Assembly (NCBI RefSeq): GCF_000003815.2 | Contig: NC_049994.1 | Span: forward strand, 3,524,232-3,564,512 | Direction: 5' to 3' | Source: Branchiostoma floridae | Taxonomy: Eukaryota > Chordata > Leptocardii > Amphioxiformes > Branchiostomatidae | Length of the DNA: 40,281 nt | Part shown: positions 1 through 10,365 of the stretch, piece after piece | How the letters are laid out: each line of letters starts with the position of its first letter | How positions within the stretch are numbered: position 1 is the stretch's first letter | Translations under genes and position numbers: made by a program | Notes under the pieces: generated by a model | Told to the model about the DNA's origin: nothing | What the model saw: the letters and a program-made list of their open reading frames with translations, nothing else | Databases searched by the model: none

Positions 1-215
1 GCGTTATGACACCATATACACCTCGGGGCGGGTCATTAACCCTTAATTATCTGCTATGGGTTACTCCTACGTGAAAACTGACTGGGATTATAGTTTTACA
101 ACCTCTCCGAGCCAGAATATGGGACAAACGCAGCGAGCCGCGCCAGTTCACAGCGGGGACTTTCCCCAGAGATCGCTGGAATAGACGAAGACAACGTATC
201 GACTAGGTCAGAAGT
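1..215. other. No gene seen
   Basis: No convincing exon or repeat boundary was found here. The sequence is ordinary mixed-composition DNA leading into the repeat unit that begins near 216. Confidence 0.5.
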
Positions 216-863
216 TGAGTTGGGCACAAATAACGCTTTATATTGTCTAGTTGTTATGTATATGTTTATTTTGCAATAGAAACTGTGCTTAACTAAACAC
301 TTCCTGTGTCAGGTTTTCTTGTTTGCAACTTGGCATCTTTACTGATCGTATTCACTTGGATTCTTCAACTTCGCGGTGGCCAGTGAAACTCCCCTGTCAG
401 CTAAACTCCGTCCCCAAGCTTACCCACGCTTGTCACTTTAGACCGACAGCAATCGGCGTATGAAAATGTTGGCAGAACTTGAACTTCGCGGTGGCCAATG
501 AAACTCCTCTGCTGACTAAACTTCTTCCCCAGCCTCATGATGCTATCTTATGCCCCCATAAGATCTGCTTGGAGATTAGCGCTGTCTATCGTTCTGGCAT
601 GACGGGCGTGACGGCACGCGCCAACACCAGGGTATCTGCACTTCATTACTCTCTAAGCAGAGGTTAGGCTCCGGTTTTTTTAAAAGTTTTTAGTTGTTGT
701 TATGGGGCTATTTTTTATTGCGTCTTGTATTGAATAAAAATCAATAGTTGTTTATGGTTAACAATTGTCAGTCAGTCAGTCTAGTCAATTGCACATGTGT
801 ACAAAAATAAAGCCTGATTGATTGACTGATTGGAAGGTGTCAGTGCGGGCTGTAGTAATGAGG
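216..863 (+). repeat. Interspersed repeat unit, left member of an inverted pair
   Basis: This ~650-bp unit matches the reverse complement of 9354-10180 over nearly its whole length. It contains a twice-repeated motif around CTTCGCGGTGGCCAATGAAA (near 370 and 485). It also has a half-copy of the TACTCTC-CAAGCAGAGGTTAGG hairpin-element end (near 646), an AATAAA, and a short tail of GATT-type repeats (near 815-832). Homology continues ~30 bp past the tail to GTAGTAATGAGG. The AATAAA plus short-repeat tail resembles the 3' end of a retroposon, but no coding part is visible. The open frame inside (479-667) is not considered a gene. Confidence 0.75.
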
Positions 864-2915
864 ATTTCACGATGTGGTTAGCTCTCGGTCCCCTGTGGTT
901 CTGCGGTAACCCAACCCGGGTCTCCATGCAGACAGGACGGGGTGCCGTGTACTCGCCGGTAGATATCCAGGGAAATTTACGGTGCCAACCTCGACAATAG
1001 TGCTATCCCGCCTAGGTGCATCTGAAAACCTGGTAAACGTGTGGCAAAATCTACGGGAATAGGAGAAAATAGTGAGAAAAATTAGCCTAAACATCTCCCC
1101 AAACCGGCTGGTTTTTTTTACGCTTTTTAGTCGTTTATATCGGGCTTTCTATTTTGTACTGTGTTGTGACAATACAAGCCTAACCTCTGCTTGGAAGGCT
1201 ACGGGGGCGCTGTCTGTCGTTCTGTAATGCCCACGTGAGCGCCGTCAGAAGAAGTTGGGCTCTGCGGCTCTTTGATAAATTATGTCAAGCTGAAGGATTT
1301 GATCCTACTGCGTTCGTTTCTAAACAATGACAGGCGCTGCTCGTTGTTTATTGGTACTATCAGATTACTGACTGGTTACTTTCGATCAGTTTTTGGTCAA
1401 ACTATTCGTGAAGCATCTCTCATCACGGTTTGGTCAGGCACTGTTGTACAAATAGGTAGGATGTTGTCTCCATGTTTCTTTTGAATTCCGCTGCGAGAGG
1501 GAATAAGGCAGGGTGGCGCAGGGCTGTCTCCAGGACCCGTCCCTCCGTCCCAGGAGGAACGGAAATTTACTTGCTGGGACGGGAAAAATTCCCCCGCTCC
1601 GTCCAAAGCAAGATGAATTTCGTGACATGAAACTACATTTTAGTAAGCTTACTACAGTTAGATGTGGCATATTCAATTTCAAAAATTGGCTTACGAATGC
1701 CAATTTTTGCATTTTTTTCGTGGAGACGCCCTAACCATTCCAAGCTGTGCGGCAAATAAACATCGCCGCACGCGGCCGATTTGGAGACACGGAGATCAGG
1801 GCGGCGTGCTTTGCGTGTGGCGATTGCCGCGCAATGTTCTACTGGAAGCAACCCTTGCTAATATAACGCCCTTGCTGGAAGTGATAGGGTGCGGCTGCGA
1901 CGTCATTTTTCGGTTAAAGGTGCTTATGTTGATTAGTATGAAGGTTCAAACATAAGCTATCGGTGGAACAGGTAGACGCAGGATGTGCCGACAACTAGTG
2001 CGTGTCCATTCAAAACGTTTCCGATTGATATGTTCTTTTCTAAGAGGGGCGAAAATGCACGGTTTTGTAAAGTGTATGCAAGCTGTTATGATAATCGTCC
2101 TGTCACTTAAATGTTAGTAGACTCAGACAGCCCCAGACGTGCAGCCGTAATTAGTCTGTTATTTCTGCTGTGTGACAAATATCAATGAGGTGTTGTCCTT
2201 TGTTCTGCGATATCGGATAAGCGAGAGGGCCTATGGGCTCGTGTAAAACCGAGTTTCATACTCAAATTGAGGCCAAATCAAGTTTCATTTTAAAAGTTTG
2301 ATTGAAAAAACAAGGAGTTAATCACAACACAATGGTCTATAGAGAAAGGACCCCCGTGGTATCTATTTTGGGAGCCGCTGCAATTAAGTCCGCGGTAAGT
2401 TGTCTCACAAGACAACTGTAAGCTGTACATGCATGAAATTGTAAGAAGCTCTGAATACCTTGGATGCTGGTTTGGTCGCTGTGGTCCTACTCCTAGCTAC
2501 TCCCTGACAAGGATGACGAACCTGAAAAAAAGTTCATACAAAAATGAAGTGAAATAGTATTCAGGCATAGCTTGCAGGTTGGTAACAGTGCCACAGAAAG
2601 CCAGCGTTCAAAAGTTTTATGTGTCTTCTAAAAGTGTTCTTTCGTTTCCCGATAATCGTAACCAATAAAATTTAACACAATAATACCCTGAATAAATAAA
2701 TAAAATAAAACACAATTAAGGGGTGCAGGAATTCTGCATACAACGAATCACATTTACTCGTTATGTGCATACTTAGAATACCCGGGGCACGAAAATCTGT
2801 CAAGTTGACACCGATAATTTATTCAAAAATCTGTCATGAGAAAACTTTAGAATGAAGATTTTGTTCGTAGTTTGAAGTATAGTTTGATTTTAATAATACT
2901 AATACAGTATTTATC
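864..2915. other. Non-coding stretch with decayed repeats
   Basis: No exon is supported. Near 1110-1195 there is one decayed half of the hairpin-element family, with the GTTTTTT...CGGGCTTTCTATTTTGTA stretch and a GCCTAACCTCTGCTTGG end. At 1679-1708 a small hairpin pairs CAAAAATTGGC with GCCAATTTTTG across an 8-base loop. Open frames at 1272-1955 overlap on both strands and show no family features. Confidence 0.5.
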
Positions 2916-2986
2916 AATGGCATGGTTTAAAATCTTTTTACTTAGTATTAGTAATACTAAGTAAAAAGATTTTAAATCATGCCATT
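2916..2986. repeat. 71-bp near-perfect palindrome
   Basis: Two 34-base arms (2916-2949 and 2953-2986) are reverse complements with one mismatch, separated by the three bases AGT. The mismatch would be a G-U pair in RNA. The loop is too short for a typical microRNA precursor, so a tiny inverted-repeat element or a cruciform-forming palindrome is more likely. Confidence 0.85.
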
Positions 2987-3849
2987 AAATCTCATTTATT
3001 TCATTCACACTGTTGCATGCGCAAATAGTTTAAAAACAGAGTTTTGAGAAGGCACAACCTTAATTGCGTAGTGAGTCACATCCTGAAACAAACCTTTTGA
3101 CCTCCTTATGTTCCGAAGGGAAGTCCCCATGTTTATACGAACTTAACGAAGTCCCAGAAAACCCAATGTAAATGGTAATCTCCAAGCAGATCGTACGGTG
3201 CAAAACTGGCCAAGAAGTATAGCCGGCCAAAGGGTGTGCATTTGCCAACCAACGCTATACCTCCCAGCTGCCTTGTTGTGTTGGAACATGCATTTAATAC
3301 AGGAACCATTCACATTGAGTTTCCTGGGATTTCGGAACATAGGGATTGAACCACTTAGCTAGGAAATAACTCAGTTCAACCCCTATTTCCGTCCCCCTTG
3401 GACATTCAATGATCGGCAATGATACTATTGTGTTTACTATACATGTATTTTCCCACTGAATTATTCATTTATCAACTCACAATTTCTTTCGCCTGGATGC
3501 CAGACTGTTTCCAGGGCCTACACAGGCCTGCTCCTTGGCTCCATGGCCAACATGCCCCATAAGAAAATCTTAACCCCCTGCGGTAACCCCCCGCCGGTCT
3601 GGTATCGCCCGTCCATTAGACGAGAGCTGAAAAGCTCAGCGCGCGGCTAGTGTGTCAACTCTCGGAGTGGGACAAATCATTTTCTCATTTGTTTCTCGAG
3701 AAACCATAGCCTGGTATCCACCCTTATCATTGCGTATTAATTGCCCTCTTTGTGTTTAGATAAATACTGTTGAGTACAGAAGACAACTCGGAAGCTATAA
3801 AACACGGCTAGCCTGGATACCAGACCCTCACCCGATCTCAGTAATATCG
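2987..3849. other. Non-coding stretch with repeat fragments
   Basis: Near 3176-3250 lies a fragment with TAATCTCCAAGCAGATC followed by a CAAAACTGGCC segment, the same motifs as the hairpin element at 3850. Near 3490-3560 is a fragment around GCCTGGATGCCAGACTG and CCAGGGCCTACAC that recurs near 28670 and 29240. No exon is supported. Confidence 0.5.
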
Positions 3850-3976
3850 TAATCTCCAAGCAGATCCTACGATGGCATGATATAGTATCAAAACTGGCCA
3901 AGGAGTTTAGCCTGCAAACCCCTTGACAGACTCCTTGGCCAGTTTTGATGCTACCTTATGTCATCGTAAGATCTCG
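3850..3976. mobile_element. Hairpin MITE, degraded
   Basis: The left arm starts with TAATCTCCAAGCAGATCC and contains GTATCAAAACTGGCCAAGGAGT. The right arm carries the reverse complement (ACTCCTTGGCCAGTTTTGAT...GTAAGATCTC). This is the same hairpin architecture and the same TCTCCAAGCAGA terminus as the clean insertion at 9814-9977. The right terminus is eroded, so no target duplication could be read. Confidence 0.65.
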
Positions 3977-3991
3977 ACCCGACTTCAATGA

Positions 3992-4016
3992 ATATATATA
4001 TATATATATATATATA
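3992..4016. repeat. (TA)n microsatellite
   Basis: An uninterrupted run of TA dinucleotides just downstream (minus-strand sense) of the ubiquitin-like exon at 4114-4344. Confidence 0.9.
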
Positions 4017-4113
4017 AATATCATACATCCAAAGTAGGGTTTTCTCACTCCATCTTCTCGAATTATATTTCATTCACATTACAACGAAAATTAACAGTAA
4101 ACAGCAAACGTAC

Positions 4114-4344
4114 CTTTTTGCCGGCCGTGAATATTTTGAACGAAGTCTTCGGCATTCCTGTGACATCCGATATTTTTTCATAAATTTTGTCGACTGAGTC
4201 TAGTTCAGTAGCCTTGATTTGAAACGCCGGTCCGCTGGGTAGAATAAATCGATCACGAGCGGCCCTTCTTGTGCGGAAACTTGGTAGAGTCAAGGAGAAA
4301 AGTATGACAATAAAACGGGAGATAAAAAGCCAGGCAGACAGCAT
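4114..4344 (-). CDS. Membrane-anchored ubiquitin-like protein, first exon (paralog of 30609 gene)
   Basis: Reading from the ATG at 4344, 77 codons run to a consensus splice donor (AAG then GTACGT) after 4114. Residues about 4-20 form a hydrophobic segment, followed by a basic stretch (RTRRAARDR). The rest reads as the first half of a beta-grasp ubiquitin-like fold, including PSGPAFQIKA, SVDKIYEKISDVTGMP and FKIFTAGKK. The plus-strand gene at 30609 aligns over the same region (P-x-G-P-x-F, S-V-x-K, E-x-x-S, T-G-x-P, F-x-x-F, G-x-K) and has its intron at the same point. The second half of the fold was not found in 1-4113. The locus could be a partial duplicate or have distant exons. A tandem 47-bp duplication sits at the start codon and shifts frame upstream, so the true N terminus is uncertain. 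Confidence 0.55.
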
Positions 4345-4411
4345 CAACTCCCAAAATATGAACGGGAGATAAAAAGCCAGGCAGACAGCATCAACTCCCA
4401 AAATATGTCCA
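4317..4411. repeat. 47-bp tandem duplication
   Basis: Two adjacent near-identical 47-bp copies contain GGGAGATAAAAAGCCAGGCA and CATCAACTCCCAAAATATG. The unit is not a multiple of three, so the copy upstream of the ubiquitin-like exon is read in another frame. The boundaries of the repeat are approximate by one or two bases. Confidence 0.8.
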
Positions 4412-5680
4412 TTAGGTGAATGATGGTCCGTGTGAGATCGTAAACAATGAAGAATGCTACGACAATGCGGTAGTCCTGGGTACGGATCATCCGGTGGGTC
4501 ATGATGGCCTCCTGAAGTGTAGAACGACGCAGACGGTGGTACTGGGAGGAAAGTTGTAACGTTCACCCCGTTTGCTGTGATTATGTTCTTTATCTTAGCT
4601 TGATAGGCGCACTAGCAAACACAAATAGGTAGAACGACAGAAAATACATCGCGCGTGAATCAATCTAATGAATCTCGGGCTGTCAAAATCAACTCGCTGG
4701 CATGATGGGAAGGCGGTGAGTCACAAAACATGACACATGGCTCCGTGGCGCCGGCCGATTTCACGGAGCCTAAATGCCAGACCCCGCCCGCACACAATAA
4801 GTACTATATCGTGCACGGTAAATGAAGGGGCCTCTTGTAGAATACCGTGGGGACATTTTGGTATTAGAGCCAAGGAACTAGTCTGTAGTGTATAGGCCCC
4901 GGCCCTATCCGGCATCCAGGCTTGGCCAGCTTGCACGTATTATAAATTACCTGCTGATAGTAACAAAAACTCGAAGAAAAACAAAACGTCCGCCGAACAT
5001 TTCATTATTTCCGTATTTTAACTTGTGAAACAACACAGAGGCCCATTTATTATCCTTTGAACTTGGAAGTTTTCGAAATACTATCCGCCACTAGAGTTCT
5101 ATCACCAAAATGAAAACAGTGCAGTGGATGTCACCTAACTTGAAGACAGTGGGGAAAATCCGGACTTGATTTACAAAATGGCTGATAAATTGAGCCATCT
5201 CAGACAAGGACAAGAAATAGCAATGCCTTCAAGTACCAAAGACGTAAAAAAACAGTCGAAGCCTAACCTCTGCTTGGAGAGTATTCTTTGATGCAAGTTC
5301 TTTTTGGCTAGTTTTTCCGCGAGTGAAGAGCGGAAAGGGTTTTTTTTACAACAAAAGAGAAAAAAGAACCGATAAAGGATTTATAGTCGTGTAGAATGTA
5401 GCTGTAGTAATGACAGCTTCTCGGAAACTCGTGTATGGCGGATATCGCCCTCGTGTTAATTAGCCGTGTCTCCGCACAATGATATCGCCAGCCGGTACAC
5501 ACGGACCTGACGGACCGATGGGAGAGATAAAGCCGTGACTTACTCCAAGCGGAGCTGCGTTTGCGGTCCACATATCCAGATGCTCGCTGCCTAGTGATCG
5601 TCAATACATACCAGAAACTGAGAAAGTTTTCGCTCGAAGTTTCTAAGTACATAGCCTTTCGTCAGAGTGCACCGACTTCG
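4412..5680. other. Intergenic stretch between divergent exons
   Basis: This separates the minus-strand ubiquitin-like exon from the plus-strand remnant at 5681. It holds one end of the hairpin-element family (GCCTAACCTCTGCTTGGAGAGT near 5260-5282) but no partner arm nearby. No exon is supported. Confidence 0.45.
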
Positions 5681-6233
5681 ATGGCGAAGCCGCGCCTACA
5701 CAACTGCACAGACGAAGATGGCGAGGTTAACGCTAACATTGCTGGCATTGACTATCGTATAGTTGTCGTGCAAGTAGACAAGTCGACCAAAGACGATACA
5801 GTCGCAATACAAGTAAGTATGCGTTTTTAAGCTATTTTTTTCAAATCGTGCTTCGTAATTACTTGTATGTATTTGTTGTATTAAAGAATGTCTTTCTGTA
5901 TGTGATGTAAAATTATTCTGTAGAAAAAGCCATCCTTACGACGGGTTCTATTACGTAGAGTTAGTTGGTGAACTCCAGTTAACCTCTGGAGGAGATATTG
6001 ACGAAGTGTTATTTTCACAGGCTAGAAAACGCCATCATGGCCAGGATGCGGACGTGTACTTCGTCAAAGTCAAGAGATTCCTTGTGGACGAGAACCTTTT
6101 CTGCCAGAAGTTTCGTGGATGTGTGACGGCTGATCAGTTTCGTGACAAGTAATATGATCTGGACGCGTTTGGACCATTCAGCAAGATACACCCACGAAAA
6201 GGAAAAACACTGGAGCTCACGATCGTCGTGAAG
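5681..6233 (+). pseudogene. Two-exon gene remnant of unknown family with in-frame stop
   Basis: Exon 1 (5681-5812) starts MAKPRLHNCTDEDGEV and reads 44 codons to a consensus donor (CAA then GTAAGT). A second open stretch runs from about 5928 to a donor at 6233 (AAG then GTGAGC). It has protein-like composition, for example ARKRHHGQDADVYFVKVKRF, but contains a TAA at 6150-6152. After the stop the same frame continues (YDLDAFGPFSKIHP...) to the donor. The good acceptor at 5921-5923 would need a different phase from exon 1; the CAG ending at 5978 joins in phase but has a poor pyrimidine tract. This looks like a recently broken gene or a null allele. The family was not recognised. Confidence 0.4.
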
Positions 6234-6714
6234 GTGAGCTGCCATATATCAACCATTAAAGGCAACCTTAGCAATATTATGTAAGTCATGTTGTATTAAA
6301 ACGCATTACATGCATTAAACGCATCTACATCAATGTTTCGTAAATTGAGCCATTAAAGACGGCGCAGAATAGCCTGGGTACCATCCGTATTCTACCGGGG
6401 CTCCTTACACTCGCTACCCCTTAGAAATTAGCCTGGATACCACACCCCGGCCCGATCTCAAAAATATTTGATCGGACATATAGAAAACTTCACAAAATGG
6501 AAAGCTCGACAAAACGCCTAAACACTAACAAAACTGCCTGGATACCAGACCCAGGCCCGACTTCAGTATCAGAGTGTAGCTCGGGGCCGGCTGTATTTCC
6601 GTGTGGGCATGTTGGCCCTAGAGCTCAGGAGTTGGGGTGTACAGTAATCCAGGCTAGTCAAAAACAGCTGGGGCCGAACATCTGCTTGAAGAATACTCAA
6701 GCGAAGCCATTTCT
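6234..6714. other. Non-coding stretch with AGCCTGGATACCA fragments
   Basis: Repeated AGCCTGG-TACCA fragments occur near 6373, 6430 and 6535. These match the ends of hairpin elements elsewhere in the window. The open frame at 6497-6865 runs from such repeats into the element at 6715 and is not considered a gene. Confidence 0.5.
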
Positions 6715-6882
6715 TACCCTCCAAGCAGAGGTTAGGCTCCGACTGTTTTTTAAACGTTTTTTTAGTCGTTTTTATCGGGCTTTCTATTTTGTATGGTATC
6801 TTGTATTGTCAAAACCTAACAACCCCAATAAAAACGACTACAAAAACAAAACAGCCGGAACCTAACCTCTGCTTGGAGAGTA
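6715..6882. mobile_element. Hairpin MITE with 9-bp target duplication
   Basis: A 168-bp nearly full-length palindrome. The left end reads TACCCTCCAAGCAGAGG and the right end CCTCTGCTTGGAGAGTA. The arms share GTTTTTT, ACGTTTTTTTAGTCGTTTT and GGCTTTCTATTTTGTA stretches. It is flanked by GCCATTTCT (6706-6714) and GCTATTTCT (6883-6891), an 8/9 match read as a 9-bp target-site duplication. Nine-base duplications are characteristic of Mutator-like elements. No transposase is encoded, so it must depend on a partner elsewhere. Confidence 0.85.
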
Positions 6883-7703
6883 GCTATTTCTGGGATCGAT
6901 GATCCTGCTGATATGGATACACCACAGGCGTTCAAACAGAGGGTGCCATTCAGCTTGCCAGGCCAACATCCGGACAGATAATTCACCCCGGTAAATTAAC
7001 TCAGGCTACATCAGATGGCCTACCCTAGCATAACAAAGCTGCCTACCCTAGTCTTTCTTTGTCATCTGCTGCCGCTGGCAAGGGACATAACTTTCGATCC
7101 GACATCTGAGTGATTAAAATCAATCACTGTAGAATCAAGGAAAAAGAGCATGATTAAAAGTCATTCATCGCTCATCGGTCAGTTAGACTGTGCTTAGGAA
7201 CATTGACCCCCTCACCCTTAGGGCACATTCAACCTTGTGCGGGAAAAAAGTTGTTTAAACTTTGATCCACCGATGTGAATTAGAAGACTAGTTATCTGAC
7301 AAAATAAGCCGTACGCAAGCAAGACAAAAACAAAAAACAAAAAAAATGTATATATGTAGGAAGGGCGAAATTACCAAATTGTTTTACATCACTTTGTTCT
7401 ACTTTTGATGTGCTATTTTCGTTAGGTTAGGGCGAGGTTACTGTGTTCACATCGCCTGTCACTGTTCAAAGTGTGAAGCCTGCAAATTTACATAATGATT
7501 GTCTAAAAAAACTGTGTCTAAATCACCGTGTAAGTGTTACATTTGGAGAGATGGATATTTGATAACCTTTGATGTTTAAGGGAAAAAGTTTTTTTTCCAG
7601 TTTATAGAATATCACTTGTGATGCTTATGTAATTGCATACATAGTGCGTCGGGCTTGCTCGAGTGGTGAGAGATCAGTTTTGTGACCCTGTGAGTCATGT
7701 GTC
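6883..7703. other. Non-coding stretch
   Basis: No exon, hairpin or tandem repeat was recognised. There is an A-rich run near 7320-7347. Confidence 0.5.
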
Positions 7704-8041
7704 ATGGCAGAGAGCGGACACGTGTCTGTGGCTCTCCAGTAAGTAAGCAGTCCTTATGTGTGCGGGAGACGGGCCGTGTCCCCACTCCTTTTTCCTCCGT
7801 CATACATTTTTCTAGACTCTCGGTACCAATTCGTAATAACAAATTGGGGACCTTTCCCCTCTTACAAAAATGTAACTCATATGGACTTGAATATGGGCAC
7901 AACTGTGAACAAACCTTAAAGACTTTACAGGTACAGAGACAGATACCCATAGATGACTGGGAAGAAGCGATTTTTCATAAGGCAAGCCCTAGAGAAAACG
8001 CAAGCTGTGCAAAGCTATTGACCCTAAAGTCATCCTCCTGA
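7704..8041 (+). CDS. Weak candidate two-exon small ORF
   Basis: An ATG at 7704 reads MAESGHVSVAL to a strong donor (CTCTCCA then GTAAGTAAG) at 7738. After a 77-bp intron ending TTTTTCTAG, an open stretch at 7816-8041 continues in the matching phase (Q, then LSVPIRNNKLGTFPLL...) to a TGA, giving 86 codons in total. No family was recognised. The composition is only weakly protein-like and a chance arrangement is quite possible. Confidence 0.2.
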
Positions 8042-9353
8042 TAGCCACAAGTGGTCCTGGTTCTCACCCCTGTCGTGTAGATCTTATCTACGTATCTATT
8101 AGTACAAAGAGGCTGTGTGGTTAATACAGAACGCGGTTTTATCTGTCATACTGCATAAGGGGTTATATTGCCATCCAGGTGATAGGGAAATATGGGCACT
8201 AAAGTATAAGAATTTGACAGAAGGCCAGCGTAAAATGGCGGCGCCAAAAAAGTCAAACAGGTTTTGTGACCGACGTCGGACACAATTTCACAATAAAGGC
8301 CAGTAAGGGTAGGGTTGCTAAGCTAACGAAAGTGATAGAGGGACATTTAGGAAGGTACACAAAATGTTTGAAGCCTTGCGACCCCTTGAATACAGAAATT
8401 TGATCACTTTTATGGACCATTTTTTCATCTAAAAAAGCTACATGGGCAAATTACTAAAAAATGACCCACAATTAATTATGGAAACATGTTGGCCGGCAGT
8501 TGTGATGACGTTTGTACACAATCTACTCAAAAGGCCATCCTAAAACATTACCTGTTCCCATGGTCGAACTCACGTCGTCCCTTACCAGCGCACAACTAGA
8601 AGGGTTCAAGAGGAATTCAAGAACTCGTTTGCTACACGGTTCCCCCTTTAAAACGCTTCAAGTAGTGGTAAATTTGACCAAACAAATTTGATTCAAGGTA
8701 AATGATTTATTCTCGCTTCTGGAGTGGAATGCCCCTTGAGACCAAAGTAAAGGCTCATGATCAGGCCATAACATTTCCGTCTACTTAATAATTTCTTCGG
8801 TCTTCCCACCCCTTGATTTCAAAAGCTTTTATTTTTCATAACTATTTATATATGATACATTTCTATTAAACACCTAGAAATATTCATTAGACAGTCGGCT
8901 CCCGACAAGTCTATGTGTTATGGCGTCATAACAGGGTCTTCTGATTGGTCGACGTCGTCTGGCTATATCGTGATATTAGATACAACATCATATATTACCT
9001 TTTGTGCTTTAACAGTGACTAATAATCCGTTCTATTATACGCAATAGTTGGGGCGGCAACATCTTTGGTTGCTTCAACGTCCACCGCTACCACCTCCAAC
9101 TTGTCCAAGTCAACACCGAAGGCTCTCAAGTCCACCTCGGTCCGATCCAAGTCAACACCGACGGCTTCCAAATCCATCAACAGTGATGTCGACAGCAGGG
9201 ACGGATTTGAGCGTCAAAAGAGGTATTTTCCGCACACCTGACAATATCTTTATAGTAGAGAGTGGCATTATATACTTCAATCGTGGCTTTCATTTTCATC
9301 CCCATCAATAGTTTGGATGAATCTATATTGTTTCTATGACACAGTATCAAATA
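8042..9353. other. Non-coding stretch
   Basis: No supported exon. The short open frames at 8115-8306 and 9048-9311 are low-complexity or repeat-like; the second has CCAAGTCAACACCGA repeats near 9105-9160. Nothing else was recognised. Confidence 0.45.
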
Positions 9354-10180
9354 CCTCATTACTACAGCCCGCACTGACACCTTTCAATCAATCAATCAAT
9401 CAGTCGAGCTTTATTTTTGTACACATGTACAATTGACTAGAATGACTGACTGACAATTGTAAACCATAAACCCCTATTGATTTTTAATCAAAACAAGATA
9501 CAATACAAAATAGAGAGCCCCATAAAAACGACTAAAAAAACGTTTAAAAAATAAGCCTAACCTCTGCTTAGACTAAGAGAGCAGTGAAGTGCGGAAACCT
9601 TGGTGTTGGTGCGTGCCGTCACGCCTGAACGATCGATAGACATCGCTAATTTCCAAGCCGATCTTATGGTGGCTTCAGAGAGTATCACAAGCTTGGGGAT
9701 GAAGTAGTCGGAAGAGGAGTTTCATTGGCCACCGCGAAGTTTAAGTTCTGTCTACATTTTTATACGCCGATTTCTGACCGTCTAAAGTGACAAGCGCAAG
9801 CGTGGGTAAGATTTAGTCTCCAAGCAGACCCTACTTTGCTTAAAGAGATAGTATCAAAGCTGGCAAATGAGTATAGCCGGCCAAAGGGAGTCAAACGGAC
9901 ACCTGGTGCCGCTATACTAAGTCCCTTGCCAGCTTTGTTTCTATTTCTAAGGCACCGTAGGGTCTGCTTGGAGACTAGGTAAGATTGGGGACGGAGTTTA
10001 GCTGGTAGAGGAGTTTCATTGGCCACCGCGAAGAATCCAAGGCAATACGATCGGTATAAAAATTCCAAGATGCAAACAAGAAAACCTGACACAGGAAATG
10101 TTTAGTTAAGCACAGTTTATTGCGAAATATACATATACATAACAACTAGACAATATAAAACGTTATTTGTGCACAACTCA
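9354..10180 (-). repeat. Interspersed repeat unit, right (inverted) member
   Basis: The reverse complement of this segment aligns to 216-863. It has the same paired CTTCGCGGTGGCCAATGAAA motifs, the same AATAAA and a GATT-type tail (seen here as CAATCAATCAATCAATCAG near 9386). It is longer than the left copy because a 164-bp hairpin element has inserted at 9814-9977. Substitutions and small indels show that the copies are old or have diverged alleles. Confidence 0.8.
9814..9977. mobile_element. Hairpin MITE with exact 9-bp duplication and preserved empty site
   Basis: The arms begin TAGTCTCCAAGCAGACCCTA and end with its near reverse complement (TAGGGTCTGCTTGGAGACTA), with matching inner stretches GTATCAAAGCTGGCAA / CTTGCCAGCTTTGTTTC. 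Exact GGTAAGATT copies flank it at 9805-9813 and 9978-9986. The sister repeat at 216-863 carries the uninterrupted site at 416-424 (AAGCTTACC, reverse complement of the target with one change). Both boundaries and the 9-bp duplication are therefore directly visible. Confidence 0.92.
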
Positions 10181-10365
10181 CCTAGTACCTAGAACACGAT
10201 CCAAATTTAAAGGGGAAAATCCAATTTGTTCCCTTTTTCCGGCTTCAATTTTCAAACCCTAAGATCTTGAAATGTGCAAAGTGAAGCTGTTGAGTATTCC
10301 ATAATATATTTGGCAGACATCAATGATTTCCAGAAGAGCGTCCATATAGTCTTAGATTTTCTCGC

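Noticed and set aside
479-667. 62-codon open frame
   Set aside because: It lies wholly in the 216-863 repeat unit and its counterpart in the inverted copy is not preserved as a protein.
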